The notes under the pieces: generated by a model
Database searches by the model: none
What the model was told of the DNA's origin: nothing
The model's input: only the letters and a program-made list of their open reading frames with translations
Translations under genes and position numbers: made by a program
Shown: positions 1 through 7,786 of the stretch, piece by piece
Layout of the letters: each line of letters begins with the position of its first letter
Numbering within the stretch: position 1 is the first letter of the stretch
Source of the DNA: Natrarchaeobaculum aegyptiacum
Lineage (GTDB): Archaea > Halobacteriota > Halobacteria > Halobacteriales > Natrialbaceae
Length of the DNA stretch: 64,000 nt
Assembly: GCF_002156705.1 (NCBI RefSeq)
Contig: NZ_CP019893.1
Coordinates: forward strand, 1,674,001-1,738,000
Direction: 5' to 3'

Positions 1-619
1 GTGAGACGTCGCGGGCCGTGTACTCCTCGGGCCAGGAGAACTGTAACGTCGTGTCGTCGACGAGCGTGAACCCGGCGAGAGCGTCACCAGCCTCGATCAG
101 TGCCGGTTCGACGTGTGAGAATCCAGTCCACTGGAATGTATAGGTCACGTGACCCATGTCGCGCGGCGCGGGACTCTCCCGGGTGGCAACCGAGACGTTC
201 GAGAGGCTCATCTCCCGGTTGGTCTCGTTTTGGCCGCCCTCGAGCACCTGATTCCAGTCGGCAGCTTCGGCCTCGGCGTAGGAGCTAGCGTTCTCCTCGA
301 CGTCGGTCCGGAGTGACTCCCAGTCGTCGGAACTCGCGTTCCCGAAGCGGTAGTCGACGGTGAACGTCGCTGTTCCGTTCTCGTGGAGGAAGACGTCGAC
401 GTGGACCTCGTCGGCAGCGGCGAGGTCTGACTCGTGGTCGAGTTGCGGGGCTGGCTCTGGTTCGAGCTCGGACTCCGATTGTGGCTGTTCGCCAGTCTGG
501 AAGGCCACGTCGTCGATCGCTTCTGCCGAAACTGCAGCGACCGGGCTGGCCGCGACGAGATTGCACGCAACGACGACCACGAGCGCCCACCACAGCACCC
601 GTCGCCCCTTCGAATCCAT
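1..619 (-). CDS. Secreted or membrane-anchored haloarchaeal protein of unknown function, 3' end outside window
   Basis: The reading frame starts at an ATG at 619 and runs leftward out of the window, so only the first 206 residues are visible. Residues about 8-30 form a hydrophobic signal or anchor segment (WWALVVVVACNLVAASPVAA), followed by a Glu/Pro-rich acidic linker and then a domain with strand-like stretches such as EVHVDVFLHENGTATFTVDYRF. That pattern resembles surface proteins of haloarchaea whose extracellular part is a beta domain often followed by a C-terminal anchor, but the family number is not certain from sequence alone. It is divergent from the small membrane gene at 703, and an AT-rich CTAAATAGG lies between them. 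Function is not inferred. Confidence 0.7.
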   Translation of the reverse strand, partial: MDSKGRRVLWWALVVVVACNLVAASPVAAVSAEAIDDVAFQTGEQPQSESELEPEPAPQLDHESDLAAADEVHVDVFLHENGTATFTVDYRFGNASSDDWESLRTDVEENASSYAEAEAADWNQVLEGGQNETNREMSLSNVSVATRESPAPRDMGHVTYTFQWTGFSHVEPALIEAGDALAGFTLVDDTTLQFSWPEEYTARDVS

Positions 620-702
620 TACCTGCAGTTGTCGGAGCCGACTAAATAGGTTTTTCCGACGACGACGCCACGTTTTTGCTCCCACCGTTCGTACCCCACG
701 TC

Positions 703-888
703 ATGATCGATCCTCGCGCCGCGCTTTCGGTCGAAACCCTCCTCAAGATCGTCCTCGGGCTGATCGCCGTCTTGCTCGCTCTCCGGATCGTCGAGACGAT
801 CTTCGGCTGGGTCTTCAGCCTGCTGGTGCCCGGCCTGTTGCTCGTCGTCGCGTTGCTCATCGTCCTCTGGTTTCTCGATCGGCTCTAA
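703..888 (+). CDS. Small two-helix membrane protein
   Basis: This is a 61-residue protein starting MIDPRAALSVETLLK. An in-frame TTG at 676 is less likely, because the ATG at 703 sits close to the TATA-like CTAAATAGG near 642-650. Two hydrophobic stretches (about residues 14-31 and 35-56) fill most of the protein, and it ends LWFLDRL. Short haloarchaeal proteins of this form, with two helices and a terminal charged Leu-rich tail, recur across genomes; it resembles the DUF7554 type, but I hold that assignment loosely. No catalytic residues are visible. It probably sits in the cytoplasmic membrane; role unknown. Confidence 0.6.
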   Translation: MIDPRAALSVETLLKIVLGLIAVLLALRIVETIFGWVFSLLVPGLLLVVALLIVLWFLDRL

Positions 889-968
889 TGCGCGGCACAC
901 GTCGACGTCGGCGAACGCCAGACTCATACGACACACCGGTCTAGATCGAGTACGCGAAGTGACCCGCA

Positions 969-1469
969 GTGTATAGCGTCAACGTTCCGGTCCCCGGTCG
1001 CGTCCGCACCCTCGCGAACGACCTCTACCCCGAGCTCGTCGGGTTCGACGCCGTCCGCGAGGACCACTCCTGTCTGCTCAAACGCCTCGGCGACGCAGAC
1101 CACGTCCACCAGCTCCAGCACCGCGCCCACCGGGCGCTCGAGGGGGCCCCCGCCGTCGAAGCCCGGATTACTGGTATCGACTACTTCGAGGACCCGCCGC
1201 TGGGTTCTGCCCCCGTCGTCTACCTCGTCGTCGAGAGCCCCGGTCTCGAGACGATCCACCGGAACCTCACCGACCACTTCGACGCTGTCTCCGGTCTCGA
1301 GGGCGGTGACTACGTCCCACACGTCACCCTCGCCCGCGGCGGTGACCTCGAGGCAGCTCGTCGCCTCGCCGACCGCGACGTCGACCCGATCACCTGGACG
1401 GTCTCCGAACTCGAGTTCTGGGACGGCACCTACCGGTTACCGGTGAGCCGGGTGTCGTTGCCGGCCTGA
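969..1469 (+). CDS. 2'-5' RNA ligase / cyclic phosphodiesterase superfamily protein
   Basis: This 166-residue protein starts at GTG. The 2H phosphoesterase family carries two HxT/S motifs. Here the second is clear (HVTL near residue 118), while the first is degenerate (HSCL at about residue 33, Cys where Thr or Ser is usual). The order of motifs, the size and the central VVYLVVESPGL strand match the family, which acts on RNA 2',3'-cyclic phosphate ends or 2'-5' linkages. The changed first motif makes the exact activity uncertain. The last nine codons are part of a 33-bp tandem repeat that continues past the stop codon. It lies upstream of the tRNA-Gln gene but has no visible shared promoter with it. 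Confidence 0.75.
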   Translation: MYSVNVPVPGRVRTLANDLYPELVGFDAVREDHSCLLKRLGDADHVHQLQHRAHRALEGAPAVEARITGIDYFEDPPLGSAPVVYLVVESPGLETIHRNLTDHFDAVSGLEGGDYVPHVTLARGGDLEAARRLADRDVDPITWTVSELEFWDGTYRLPVSRVSLPA

Positions 1470-1525
1470 GTGCTGGTGAGCCCGGTGTCGTTGCCGGCCT
1501 GAGTGCTGGTGAGCCCGGTGTCGTT
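1442..1525. repeat. 33-bp tandem repeat spanning a gene's 3' end
   Basis: Two full copies and an 18-bp partial copy start at 1442, 1475 and 1508, each opening GGTGAGCC and containing GGTGTCGTTGCCGGCCTGAG. The first copy holds the last codons and TGA of the 2'-5' RNA ligase-like gene, so the gene tail with its stop has been duplicated into the intergenic space. The first copy differs from the others at one base. Confidence 0.9.
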
Positions 1526-1560
1526 TCCAACCCGACTACGGACGAGTCGAACCCGTCAAC

Positions 1561-1568
1561 CATAAATA
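1561..1568 (+). promoter_or_regulatory. TATA box of tRNA-Gln gene
   Basis: CATAAATA lies 29-36 nt upstream of the first tRNA base, which is the archaeal TATA-box distance for a tRNA whose transcript begins a few bases before the mature end. Confidence 0.6.
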
Positions 1569-1596
1569 GGTGCCCGCCGCTACAATGACTTGCAGC

Positions 1597-1669
1597 AGTC
1601 CCATGGGGTAGCGGCCAATCCTGAAGCCTTCTGGGGGCTTCGACCCAGGTTCGAATCCTGGTGGGACTA
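1597..1669 (+). tRNA. tRNA-Gln (anticodon CUG)
   Basis: The acceptor stem AGTCCCA (1597-1603) pairs with TGGGACT (1662-1668), and A1669 is the discriminator. The anticodon stem GAAGCC (1623-1628) pairs with GGCTTC (1636-1641) around the 7-nt loop TTCTGGG, giving anticodon CTG, which reads CAG. The T arm contains GGTTCGAATCC. No CCA is encoded and there is no intron. The whole gene resembles archaeal tRNA-Gln, which is charged by the Glu-tRNA amidation route. Confidence 0.95.
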
Positions 1670-1770
1670 CTTCTTCACTTCATTTCGAGCCTAACCAGCC
1701 CACCGTCTCCGGGTTTCCACTCGAAACGAAGGGGTCTACCGTTCCGTTCTCGAGCGCTCGATACCACGGC

Positions 1771-3168
1771 TCAGCCGTCCCGTTCGTACGCACCCGCCCG
1801 CTCGAGGTCGCCGCGTTTCGACAGGACGCTCGGCGTTCGACAGATCCCCGGCGCGCCGGTTACCTGTGGCACGGTGCAATTGTTGCAGTTCTCACAGAGG
1901 ACTCGTGCGTCCGGGGGTGACTCGAGCAGGCGCGCGGCGAGTCGCGGTTCGGCGTAGAACGGTCGGGCCATTCCGATGGCGTCGGCCGCCGGTTTCGGCG
2001 TCTGGTCGTCGCGCTCTCCGGCCTCGAGACCACTGTTCCTCCCCCCGTCCGAACCCCCTCCGTTTCCACTGGAACCGAGCAGTCGATCGATGGTCTCGCG
2101 GTCGCGAACGCCGCCTTCGGCGAGCACGGGAATCGACACCTGCTCGCGGACGCGCCGGCAGAATCCCTCGTTCCACGCGGGCGCGAAGTCGTAGGGAATC
2201 GACTCGAGTCGGTTCCCCAGTGCGACGAGCCGCGCTCGCACGGCCCCCCCGAAGGCCGTCTCGTATCCCTTCTGCAGGCGCTCGTTTTCCCACGCGCGGG
2301 CGGGATACTCTCCCCGGACGATGCTCATGTCCCAGACGACCGACGTCTGGACGGGGACGACCGCGTCGTAGCCGATCCGCTCGAGTCGGCGGGCGATTTC
2401 GACTCCGTCCTGCAACGAGAGTTTGCGGCCCACGAGCGGTGCGGGCGGTGCGGGCGTCTCCGCGGGTACCTTGGTCACGAGCGGGACGTCTCCCGCCCGG
2501 CCGCGGATCTCGTCGTGGACGCACGCGAGGAACGAGAGGCGGGCCTCGGGCGAGCCACCGAACTCGTCGTCACGGCGGTTGTAGAACGGTGAGAGGAACT
2601 GCTGGACGATGCCCATGTTCGCCCCAGAGAGGTGGATGCCGTCGTAACCCGCGTCGACGGCATGCGCGGCGGCGCGGCCGAAGTCTGCCGCCAGGTCGTA
2701 GACCTCGTCGGTCGAGAGAACCCGCGGGGAGAACGAAAGCGCACCCAGCCGGTCGAACAGCCGCAACTGCCACGGCGGCTCCGAGACCGCGAGCTGCTCG
2801 TGGTCTGGATGCTGTCGGCGGTACTCGGCGTGCCAGGTCTCCATACTCCGAAGACCGCCGTGTTCCAGTTGCAGGAAGATTCGCCCGCCGTGGTCGTGGA
2901 TCCGGTCGGTCAGCCGCGAGAGCCGCGAGACGAACGCCGGGTCGTGAACCCGCGTCATCCCCGGCGCTGCACAGCCGCCCTCGGCGCGGACGATCGTCGC
3001 CCCCTGGAAGATCAGCCCCACGCCCGAGGCTGCCGCAGGCTCGAGATCGTCGATCAGGGTGGCGACAGCGTCCGGGCCGTTCCCGGCGCACTCGAGCAAC
3101 GGTGCCCGATAGAGCCGGTTGGGGATCGTCACGCCACCGATCTCGAGGGGGTCCTCGAGGCTGGCCAT
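1771..3168 (-). CDS. NADH:flavin oxidoreductase, old yellow enzyme family
   Basis: The chosen start is ATG at 3168 (MASLEDPLEIGGVTIPNRL), which matches the usual N-terminus of the family; a longer frame to 3243 adds unlike residues. The protein has 465 residues and an FMN-binding TIM barrel with GVGLIFQGATIV, IFLQLEHGG, the conserved GYDGIHLSGANMGIVQQFLSP and FGGSPEARLSF segments, and a phosphate-binding AEGGVRD. Near the C-terminus CENCNNC followed by another Cys recalls the cluster-binding Cys group of the dienoyl-CoA reductase-like branch, though spacing is not canonical and the second flavin domain is absent. A Gly/Ser-rich insertion lies near residue 385. It likely reduces enoate or related substrates in the cytoplasm; the substrate is unknown. 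Confidence 0.85.
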   Translation of the reverse strand: MASLEDPLEIGGVTIPNRLYRAPLLECAGNGPDAVATLIDDLEPAAASGVGLIFQGATIVRAEGGCAAPGMTRVHDPAFVSRLSRLTDRIHDHGGRIFLQLEHGGLRSMETWHAEYRRQHPDHEQLAVSEPPWQLRLFDRLGALSFSPRVLSTDEVYDLAADFGRAAAHAVDAGYDGIHLSGANMGIVQQFLSPFYNRRDDEFGGSPEARLSFLACVHDEIRGRAGDVPLVTKVPAETPAPPAPLVGRKLSLQDGVEIARRLERIGYDAVVPVQTSVVWDMSIVRGEYPARAWENERLQKGYETAFGGAVRARLVALGNRLESIPYDFAPAWNEGFCRRVREQVSIPVLAEGGVRDRETIDRLLGSSGNGGGSDGGRNSGLEAGERDDQTPKPAADAIGMARPFYAEPRLAARLLESPPDARVLCENCNNCTVPQVTGAPGICRTPSVLSKRGDLERAGAYERDG

Positions 3169-3265
3169 AGCCGGGCTACCACGGACCGCCACAAGAGCGT
3201 GGTGGCGCTCGTGGAGACGAACCACGAGCCGTAGACCTTTCACACCCGCTGTCTTCTACCGGAAC

Positions 3266-3550
3266 ATGGCTCCGATCACGCGACTCGTTCTCGACGTCCT
3301 GAAACCACACGACCCGAGCGTCGTCGCGTTTACGACCGCGATCGGCGACCTCGAGGGCGTCGAGGCGGCGACCGCGACCGTCGTCGAGGTCGACGAGAAC
3401 GTGAAGACCCTCCGGCTGACGATCGAAGGCAACGACCTCGACCTCGAGGCGATCCGCGAGGAAGTGACGGACCTGAGCGCGTCGATCCACTCGGTCGACC
3501 AGGTCGCCTGCGGCGAACGACCCGTCGACGACCCGTGGCTCGGGAACTGA
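3266..3550 (+). CDS. DUF211 family protein
   Basis: This 94-residue acidic protein starts at ATG 3266 (MAPITRLVLDVLKPHDPS). The alternating strand/helix pattern, TRLVLDVLKPH near the start and a central LEGVEAATATVVEVDENVKTLRLTIEG strand pair, matches the small archaeal DUF211 ferredoxin-fold proteins, whose biochemical role is not established. It ends 12 nt before the next gene (VIT1/CCC1-like), so the two are probably cotranscribed. No metal-binding Cys motif is visible. Confidence 0.8.
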   Translation: MAPITRLVLDVLKPHDPSVVAFTTAIGDLEGVEAATATVVEVDENVKTLRLTIEGNDLDLEAIREEVTDLSASIHSVDQVACGERPVDDPWLGN

Positions 3551-3562
3551 CGAGGTCGACGA

Positions 3563-4144
3563 ATGGGTGCTCGACTCGACCGACTGCGGCGCGTCCTCGA
3601 AAAAGAGGACGTTCGCTCGATCTCACGCCGGTACTTCATCGCCAACGGGTTCGACGGCACACTCACCAGCATCGGCGTCGTCGTCGGTGCGTACCTTTCG
3701 GGCATCGACAACGGTCTCACCGCGATCACGATCGGCCTCGGCGCGGCCATCGGGCTCGGAACCTCGGGCGTCTGGAGCGTCTGGGAGATCGAACGCGCCC
3801 AGGCGCTGGCCGAACGCGAGCGGATCGAACGGGCGATGCTGACCGAACTCGAGGACACTCGCGTCGAGCGCGAACACCGCGCCGCCCAGATCGTCCACGC
3901 CGTCGCGAGCGCCACCGGTCCTATTCTCGCGATCCTGGTGACGCTCGCTCCGCTGGCGCTCGAGGGAGTCGTCCTCACGATGGGGCAGGCCGTCGTCGGG
4001 TCGATCCTCGTCGGTATCGCGATCCTGGCGACCTTCGGGATCTACCTCGCGTCGATCTCCCGCCAGCGGTGGTACGTGGCGGCCGCTCGCATGGGCCTCG
4101 CTGGCGTCGTCGTCGCGGTACTCAACCTCTTCCTGCCGGGCTAA
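3563..4144 (+). CDS. VIT1/CCC1 (TIGR00267-type) integral membrane protein
   Basis: The 193-residue protein begins with a charged helix, then has about five membrane segments: residues about 28-46, 52-70, 113-131, 138-158 and 171-190. The early YFIANGFDGTLTSIGVVVGAYLSG segment is the hallmark of the VIT1/CCC1 superfamily, known for Fe2+/Mn2+ transport in eukaryotes. The cytosolic Glu/Arg-rich helix between segments two and three (ERERIERAMLTELEDTRVER) is shorter than the metal-binding domain of plant VIT1, so metal transport is a family-based inference. It probably forms a transcription unit with the DUF211 gene upstream. Confidence 0.75.
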   Translation: MGARLDRLRRVLEKEDVRSISRRYFIANGFDGTLTSIGVVVGAYLSGIDNGLTAITIGLGAAIGLGTSGVWSVWEIERAQALAERERIERAMLTELEDTRVEREHRAAQIVHAVASATGPILAILVTLAPLALEGVVLTMGQAVVGSILVGIAILATFGIYLASISRQRWYVAAARMGLAGVVVAVLNLFLPG

Positions 4145-4202
4145 CCCCGCCTGCTCTGGCTGGCCGGAAACCTATTCGGTGATGGCCGTCGACAGGTGAG
4201 CC

Positions 4203-4610
4203 ATGCGTCGTGAGAACCAATCTCGCTCGATCGTCGAGTCGGCCTCGAGGCTCCTCCCCTGGTTTCGCGTGGTGTTCGGAACGATCGGTCTCCTCGCGCC
4301 GCGCGTCCTCGGACGCTGGTACGGGCTGTCCACGACGGACGGCCCACCGGCGGTTGCCCTGCGCTACGCGTGCATCCGAGCGCTGGGGCTTGGCATCGGT
4401 CAGGTGACGACGGCAGGGGACCGCCGACGCGACTGGGACCGCGTCGCCCTGCTGGTCGACGTCCTCGATACGCTCATGCTCACCCACGCGGCCGCCACGG
4501 GGCGAATTCGAACGCGCAGCGCGCTCGTGATGCTAAGCGGGACGGTCTCGGGTGCCGTCGTCGGCCTCCTCGCCTGGCGAGGTGACTCGAGCGCTCGCGA
4601 CGGCGTCTGA
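4203..4610 (+). CDS. Conserved haloarchaeal membrane protein, function unknown
   Basis: This 135-residue protein has hydrophobic stretches near residues 18-35, 52-66, 80-95 and 105-122, giving three or four helices. An Arg-rich N-terminus (MRRENQSRS) points to the cytoplasm by the positive-inside rule. The layout recalls DUF4267-like proteins, but I cannot confirm that without a search. It starts 58 nt after the VIT1/CCC1-like gene on the same strand. No enzymatic motif is visible. Confidence 0.6.
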   Translation: MRRENQSRSIVESASRLLPWFRVVFGTIGLLAPRVLGRWYGLSTTDGPPAVALRYACIRALGLGIGQVTTAGDRRRDWDRVALLVDVLDTLMLTHAAATGRIRTRSALVMLSGTVSGAVVGLLAWRGDSSARDGV

Positions 4611-4659
4611 GACCGACGTCAGGACCGGCCGTCACACGCCTTCAGCCGTGTCGAGGAGG

Positions 4660-5703
4660 TCACGGCGGGACGATCACTGCTCGACCCTCGATGTCGTTGT
4701 GCTCGAGTTTTTCGGCGACCGTGTTGACGTCAGCGAGGTCGTACCGGTCTGCGTGCAGGTCGACGTCGCCGCGCTCGACGAGTGCGACCAGTTCCTGCAG
4801 TTCCGCGTACTTGCCGACGAGGGTCCCCTCGAAGGAGAACTCGCCGTCGACCAGCGCCTGGCAGGGGGCGTGAACGTGCCCGCCGTAGCCGACGACGTGG
4901 TGATCGCCGCCCGGGGCTGCGATTTCGGGCCCCAGCGCGGTCGTCCCGTCCGCGCCCACGAAGTCGAGGACTTGCCGGGCACCGACGCCGTCGGTCAGAT
5001 CGTCGACGACCGAGGCCACGTCCGCCTCGCTCGAGTCGACGGTGTGGTGCGCTCCGAGGTCCGCGGCCAGCTCGAGGGCCTCGTCTTTGATGTCGACGGC
5101 GACGATGTCGGCTGCGCTCATCGCCTCGAGACACTGAAGGCCGATGTGCCCCAGTCCGCCGATGCCGATCACGACGCATGTGTCGCCGGGGTTCAGTTCG
5201 CGGACGGCCTTCTTGGCTGCGTGGTAGGCCGTAATTCCCGCGTCTGCGTGCGGGGCGATATCGACGGGGTCGACGCCCTCGGGGAGTGGAATCACCGCCC
5301 GCTCGTTGGTCTGGAGGTACTCGGCGAAGCCGCCGTCGGTCGTCAGCCCGTTGAACGCGCTGTTCTCACAGTACATGTCCTCGCCGAGTCGACAGGGCCG
5401 ACAGATGCCACAGGTCTGGACCGGGTGACAGATCACCGGATCTCCCTCCTCGACCAGCGTCACTTCGTCGCCCGCCTCGGCGACGACGCCGGCGTTCTCG
5501 TGGCCGAGCGTCATTGGCAACTCCTGTGGAACGTAGTCGGTCCACATTCCCTCGACGACGTGGTTGTCCGTCTGACACCAGCCCGCCCCCTCGATCTCGA
5601 CCAGGACGCCGTCCGACCGCTCGAGTTCCGGCCGCTCGATCTCGTCGATCGAGAGCGCCTCGCTCATCTCGTCCGTGTACTCGTGCAACCGGGCTGCTTT
5701 CAT
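4660..5703 (-). CDS. Zinc-dependent NAD(P) alcohol dehydrogenase, MDR family
   Basis: The 347-residue protein has the full medium-chain dehydrogenase plan. Catalytic zinc ligands are Cys in GAGWCQTDNHVVEG and His-Glu in TLGHENAGVV. The structural zinc loop is CGICRPCRLGEDMYC. The Rossmann domain carries VIGIGGLGHIGLQ, followed by an acidic VAVDIKDEALELA at the nucleotide-binding end, which favours NAD over NADP. It oxidises alcohols or reduces aldehydes in the cytoplasm, and its substrate is not evident. It is a single gene flanked by genes of unrelated function. The start ATG at 5703 fits the family N-terminus (MKAARLHEY). Confidence 0.9.
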   Translation of the reverse strand: MKAARLHEYTDEMSEALSIDEIERPELERSDGVLVEIEGAGWCQTDNHVVEGMWTDYVPQELPMTLGHENAGVVAEAGDEVTLVEEGDPVICHPVQTCGICRPCRLGEDMYCENSAFNGLTTDGGFAEYLQTNERAVIPLPEGVDPVDIAPHADAGITAYHAAKKAVRELNPGDTCVVIGIGGLGHIGLQCLEAMSAADIVAVDIKDEALELAADLGAHHTVDSSEADVASVVDDLTDGVGARQVLDFVGADGTTALGPEIAAPGGDHHVVGYGGHVHAPCQALVDGEFSFEGTLVGKYAELQELVALVERGDVDLHADRYDLADVNTVAEKLEHNDIEGRAVIVPP

Positions 5704-5845
5704 GGTACCAACTCACACTACGGCCAGTCCGAAAACGTTCGGCCCACCGATCACGCCGCGAGACAGTCCGGGGTTCGAGGACGTCTCGGCGTCGTGGGGT
5801 GCACTCGAATCGTCGTCCTCGGACGCATCGAGCGTCCGGGCGAGT

Positions 5846-7072
5846 TCAGTCGACAGTGCCCAGGAGGCTGTCCGTGCCGCCGATTTCGCCGCCGCCTGCG
5901 TCATCGCCGGTAGTATCGTCGTCAGCCTCGTCGCTGTCGTCCGCGTCATCGCCTTCGTCGCGCTCGCCGTCGTCCCCGTCACCAGCGAGCAAGGCGTCGT
6001 CTAGCTCGAGCGTCGCTTCCAGTTCGTCGAACTCCTCCTGGTCGGGCGTCGCCCACGGCAGCAGTTCGCAGCCGGTCTGTTCGATGCCCGATTCCTGGTC
6101 GACGAAGATGTCGGTCCGAAGATCGTACTCGCAGTGGATCGCCTCCTCGTCGCCGGGGATCGTCATCGTCTGGCCGTCGACGTTCATCGCGAGCTGAGCC
6201 CGCAACTCGGCATCGGTGACCTCCTCGCCGTCGACGTGGGTCGCGAACCACTGCACCACGTCGTCGTTGTCCAGATCGACCACGAACGTGATCTCGCGGC
6301 TCTCCCCCGGGGGAATCGTCGCGTCGTAGCCGCCGTGGAGCACCTCGACCTCGTGGGCGTCCCACTCGCCGACGAGGTGGTCGTTGAACTCCATCTCACC
6401 CGTCAGCGCGGGCGTCGGCAGCGGATAGGCGTTCGGGTTGTGCACCTCGTAGGTCAGGTGCAACTCGGTCCGATTCTCGTCGACCTCGCCCCACTCGGCG
6501 TCGGTGTCACGGATCTCGACCGTCGGCTCGAGCGCCCCGCCACCCTCGACCGGCGACAGGGAGTGTTCGCCTTCGAGCTGGGCCATCGAGTCGGCGATCA
6601 TCGGCTCGAGGTCCGTCTCCACCTCGTCTTCGTGGGTGTACGACGGTGCGCCCGAGAGCGGTCCCCACTCGACGTGGGCGGTCACGTCCGCCCGCAGGTC
6701 ACTCACCTCATCGCTCTCGACGTGGGCGACCCACCAGTCCGAGAGGTGCTGGTAGCGCAGGTCGGAGCGAATCTCGGTCGTCGTGTTCCCCGCGGGCATG
6801 CCGACGTCTGCGGCCGTTCCGTCCGCCAGGTCGACGTCGTTCATCCAAAGCGCGTACTCGAGGGTCAGGTCGTCGACCTCGAGGCCGGGATTGGGGTTGT
6901 CGACCCAGACCGTCGTTACCACTTCGATCCGGTCGTCGTCGACCTCGCCCCAGGCGTTGTCCTCGATGCCGGCGTCCGGAACGCCGAGTGCGCCCGTCGC
7001 GAACAGCCCGCCGAGACCCACTGCGGTACAGACGCCGAGCACGAGGATCACTTTCAGGACTTTCCCGAACAT
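5846..7072 (-). CDS. LEA14-like (WHy domain) membrane-anchored protein
   Basis: The protein has 408 residues. Residues 8-28 form one membrane anchor (VILVLGVCTAVGLGGLFATGA). Two tandem copies of a beta-rich domain follow. The first opens DRIEVVTTVWVDNPNPGLEVDDLTLEYALWMNDV and the second NRTELHLTYEVHNPNAYPLPTPALTGEMEFNDH. The NPNP / NPNAYP turn followed by a second conserved strand is typical of LEA type-2/WHy proteins, which are associated with desiccation and envelope stress. The last 45 residues are an Asp/Glu/Gly low-complexity tail, common in haloarchaea. The domains should lie outside the membrane. Function is inferred from the fold family only. Confidence 0.75.
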   Translation of the reverse strand: MFGKVLKVILVLGVCTAVGLGGLFATGALGVPDAGIEDNAWGEVDDDRIEVVTTVWVDNPNPGLEVDDLTLEYALWMNDVDLADGTAADVGMPAGNTTTEIRSDLRYQHLSDWWVAHVESDEVSDLRADVTAHVEWGPLSGAPSYTHEDEVETDLEPMIADSMAQLEGEHSLSPVEGGGALEPTVEIRDTDAEWGEVDENRTELHLTYEVHNPNAYPLPTPALTGEMEFNDHLVGEWDAHEVEVLHGGYDATIPPGESREITFVVDLDNDDVVQWFATHVDGEEVTDAELRAQLAMNVDGQTMTIPGDEEAIHCEYDLRTDIFVDQESGIEQTGCELLPWATPDQEEFDELEATLELDDALLAGDGDDGERDEGDDADDSDEADDDTTGDDAGGGEIGGTDSLLGTVD

Positions 7073-7225
7073 GTACCGGTTTCCTGAAAGCGAGCGGACT
7101 TATAGATGCGGTATCCGGACCGAACCGAATGCTCTGAATTGTCTATCGAGAGCGCTAGTGAAGCCGGAAACGTGTTGTAGATTTCACAGAGTTTTGCTCA
7201 CGGTTGCGCGAGCTACGACGCCCGC

Positions 7226-7786
7226 TCACTTCTCGACCTCGAGCAGGGCGACCCGTTCGCGAACTAAGGCGGCGAGTGTGGCGTCGGTGGCCTCGCGTTC
7301 GGCCGCGGTGATCTCGAAAAACGCACAGAGCACGGCCTCGTCGCCGGACTCGAGCGGCTGGTCGTCTTCGAGAGACGACGCGTCGCTGACGGCCTCGAGG
7401 GCCGCGATGGCGTCGAGTGCAGCGGTCTCGCGCTGGTCGTCGGTGAGATCTGTGGTGTCGTCGTTCTCACTCGCGGCTGGGTCGGCGTCGACCACGACGA
7501 CGGCATCGGTCTCGCCCTCGCTGACGCCCATCTCGAGTGCCCGGTCGATCTGCCGTCGTCCGGCGGCGTACAGCAGGATTTCGACAGCTCGATCGCGGGC
7601 GACGTTCTCGCCACGGTCGATCGCCCGGTCGGCCAGTTCGACCGCGCGCTCGAGGTGGTCCCGATCGGCGACGTAGCGGGCGTCGAACGCCTGGATCGTC
7701 ACGCCGTGGTCGTCGCCGATCTCGCCCAGTCGGGCGACGAACGCGTCGAGGTCGTCGACCTCGAGGGTGCACGCGAGTACCTCCAT
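7226..7786 (-). CDS. cgi121: KEOPS complex subunit Cgi121
   Basis: The 186-residue protein has the Cgi121 pattern: VTIQAFDARYVADRDHLERAVELADRA and NVARDRAVEILLYAAGRRQIDRALEMGV, where the NxxxxxxEILLYxxGxRQI element is the family hallmark. Cgi121 binds the tRNA 3' end and helps KEOPS make N6-threonylcarbamoyladenosine at A37 of ANN-decoding tRNAs. Its ATG overlaps the hel308 stop as TGATG, so translation is coupled and the gene lacks its own promoter. A 40-residue acidic insertion (DADPAASENDDTTDLTDDQ onwards) separates the conserved helix from the C-terminal strand. Confidence 0.88.
   Translation of the reverse strand: MEVLACTLEVDDLDAFVARLGEIGDDHGVTIQAFDARYVADRDHLERAVELADRAIDRGENVARDRAVEILLYAAGRRQIDRALEMGVSEGETDAVVVVDADPAASENDDTTDLTDDQRETAALDAIAALEAVSDASSLEDDQPLESGDEAVLCAFFEITAAEREATDATLAALVRERVALLEVEK

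Noticed and set aside
1866-3170. A 434-residue plus-strand frame rich in Arg opposite the flavin oxidoreductase
   Set aside because: The composition is Arg/Ser/Pro-rich, unlike the acidic haloarchaeal proteome, and the minus strand encodes a recognised enzyme.
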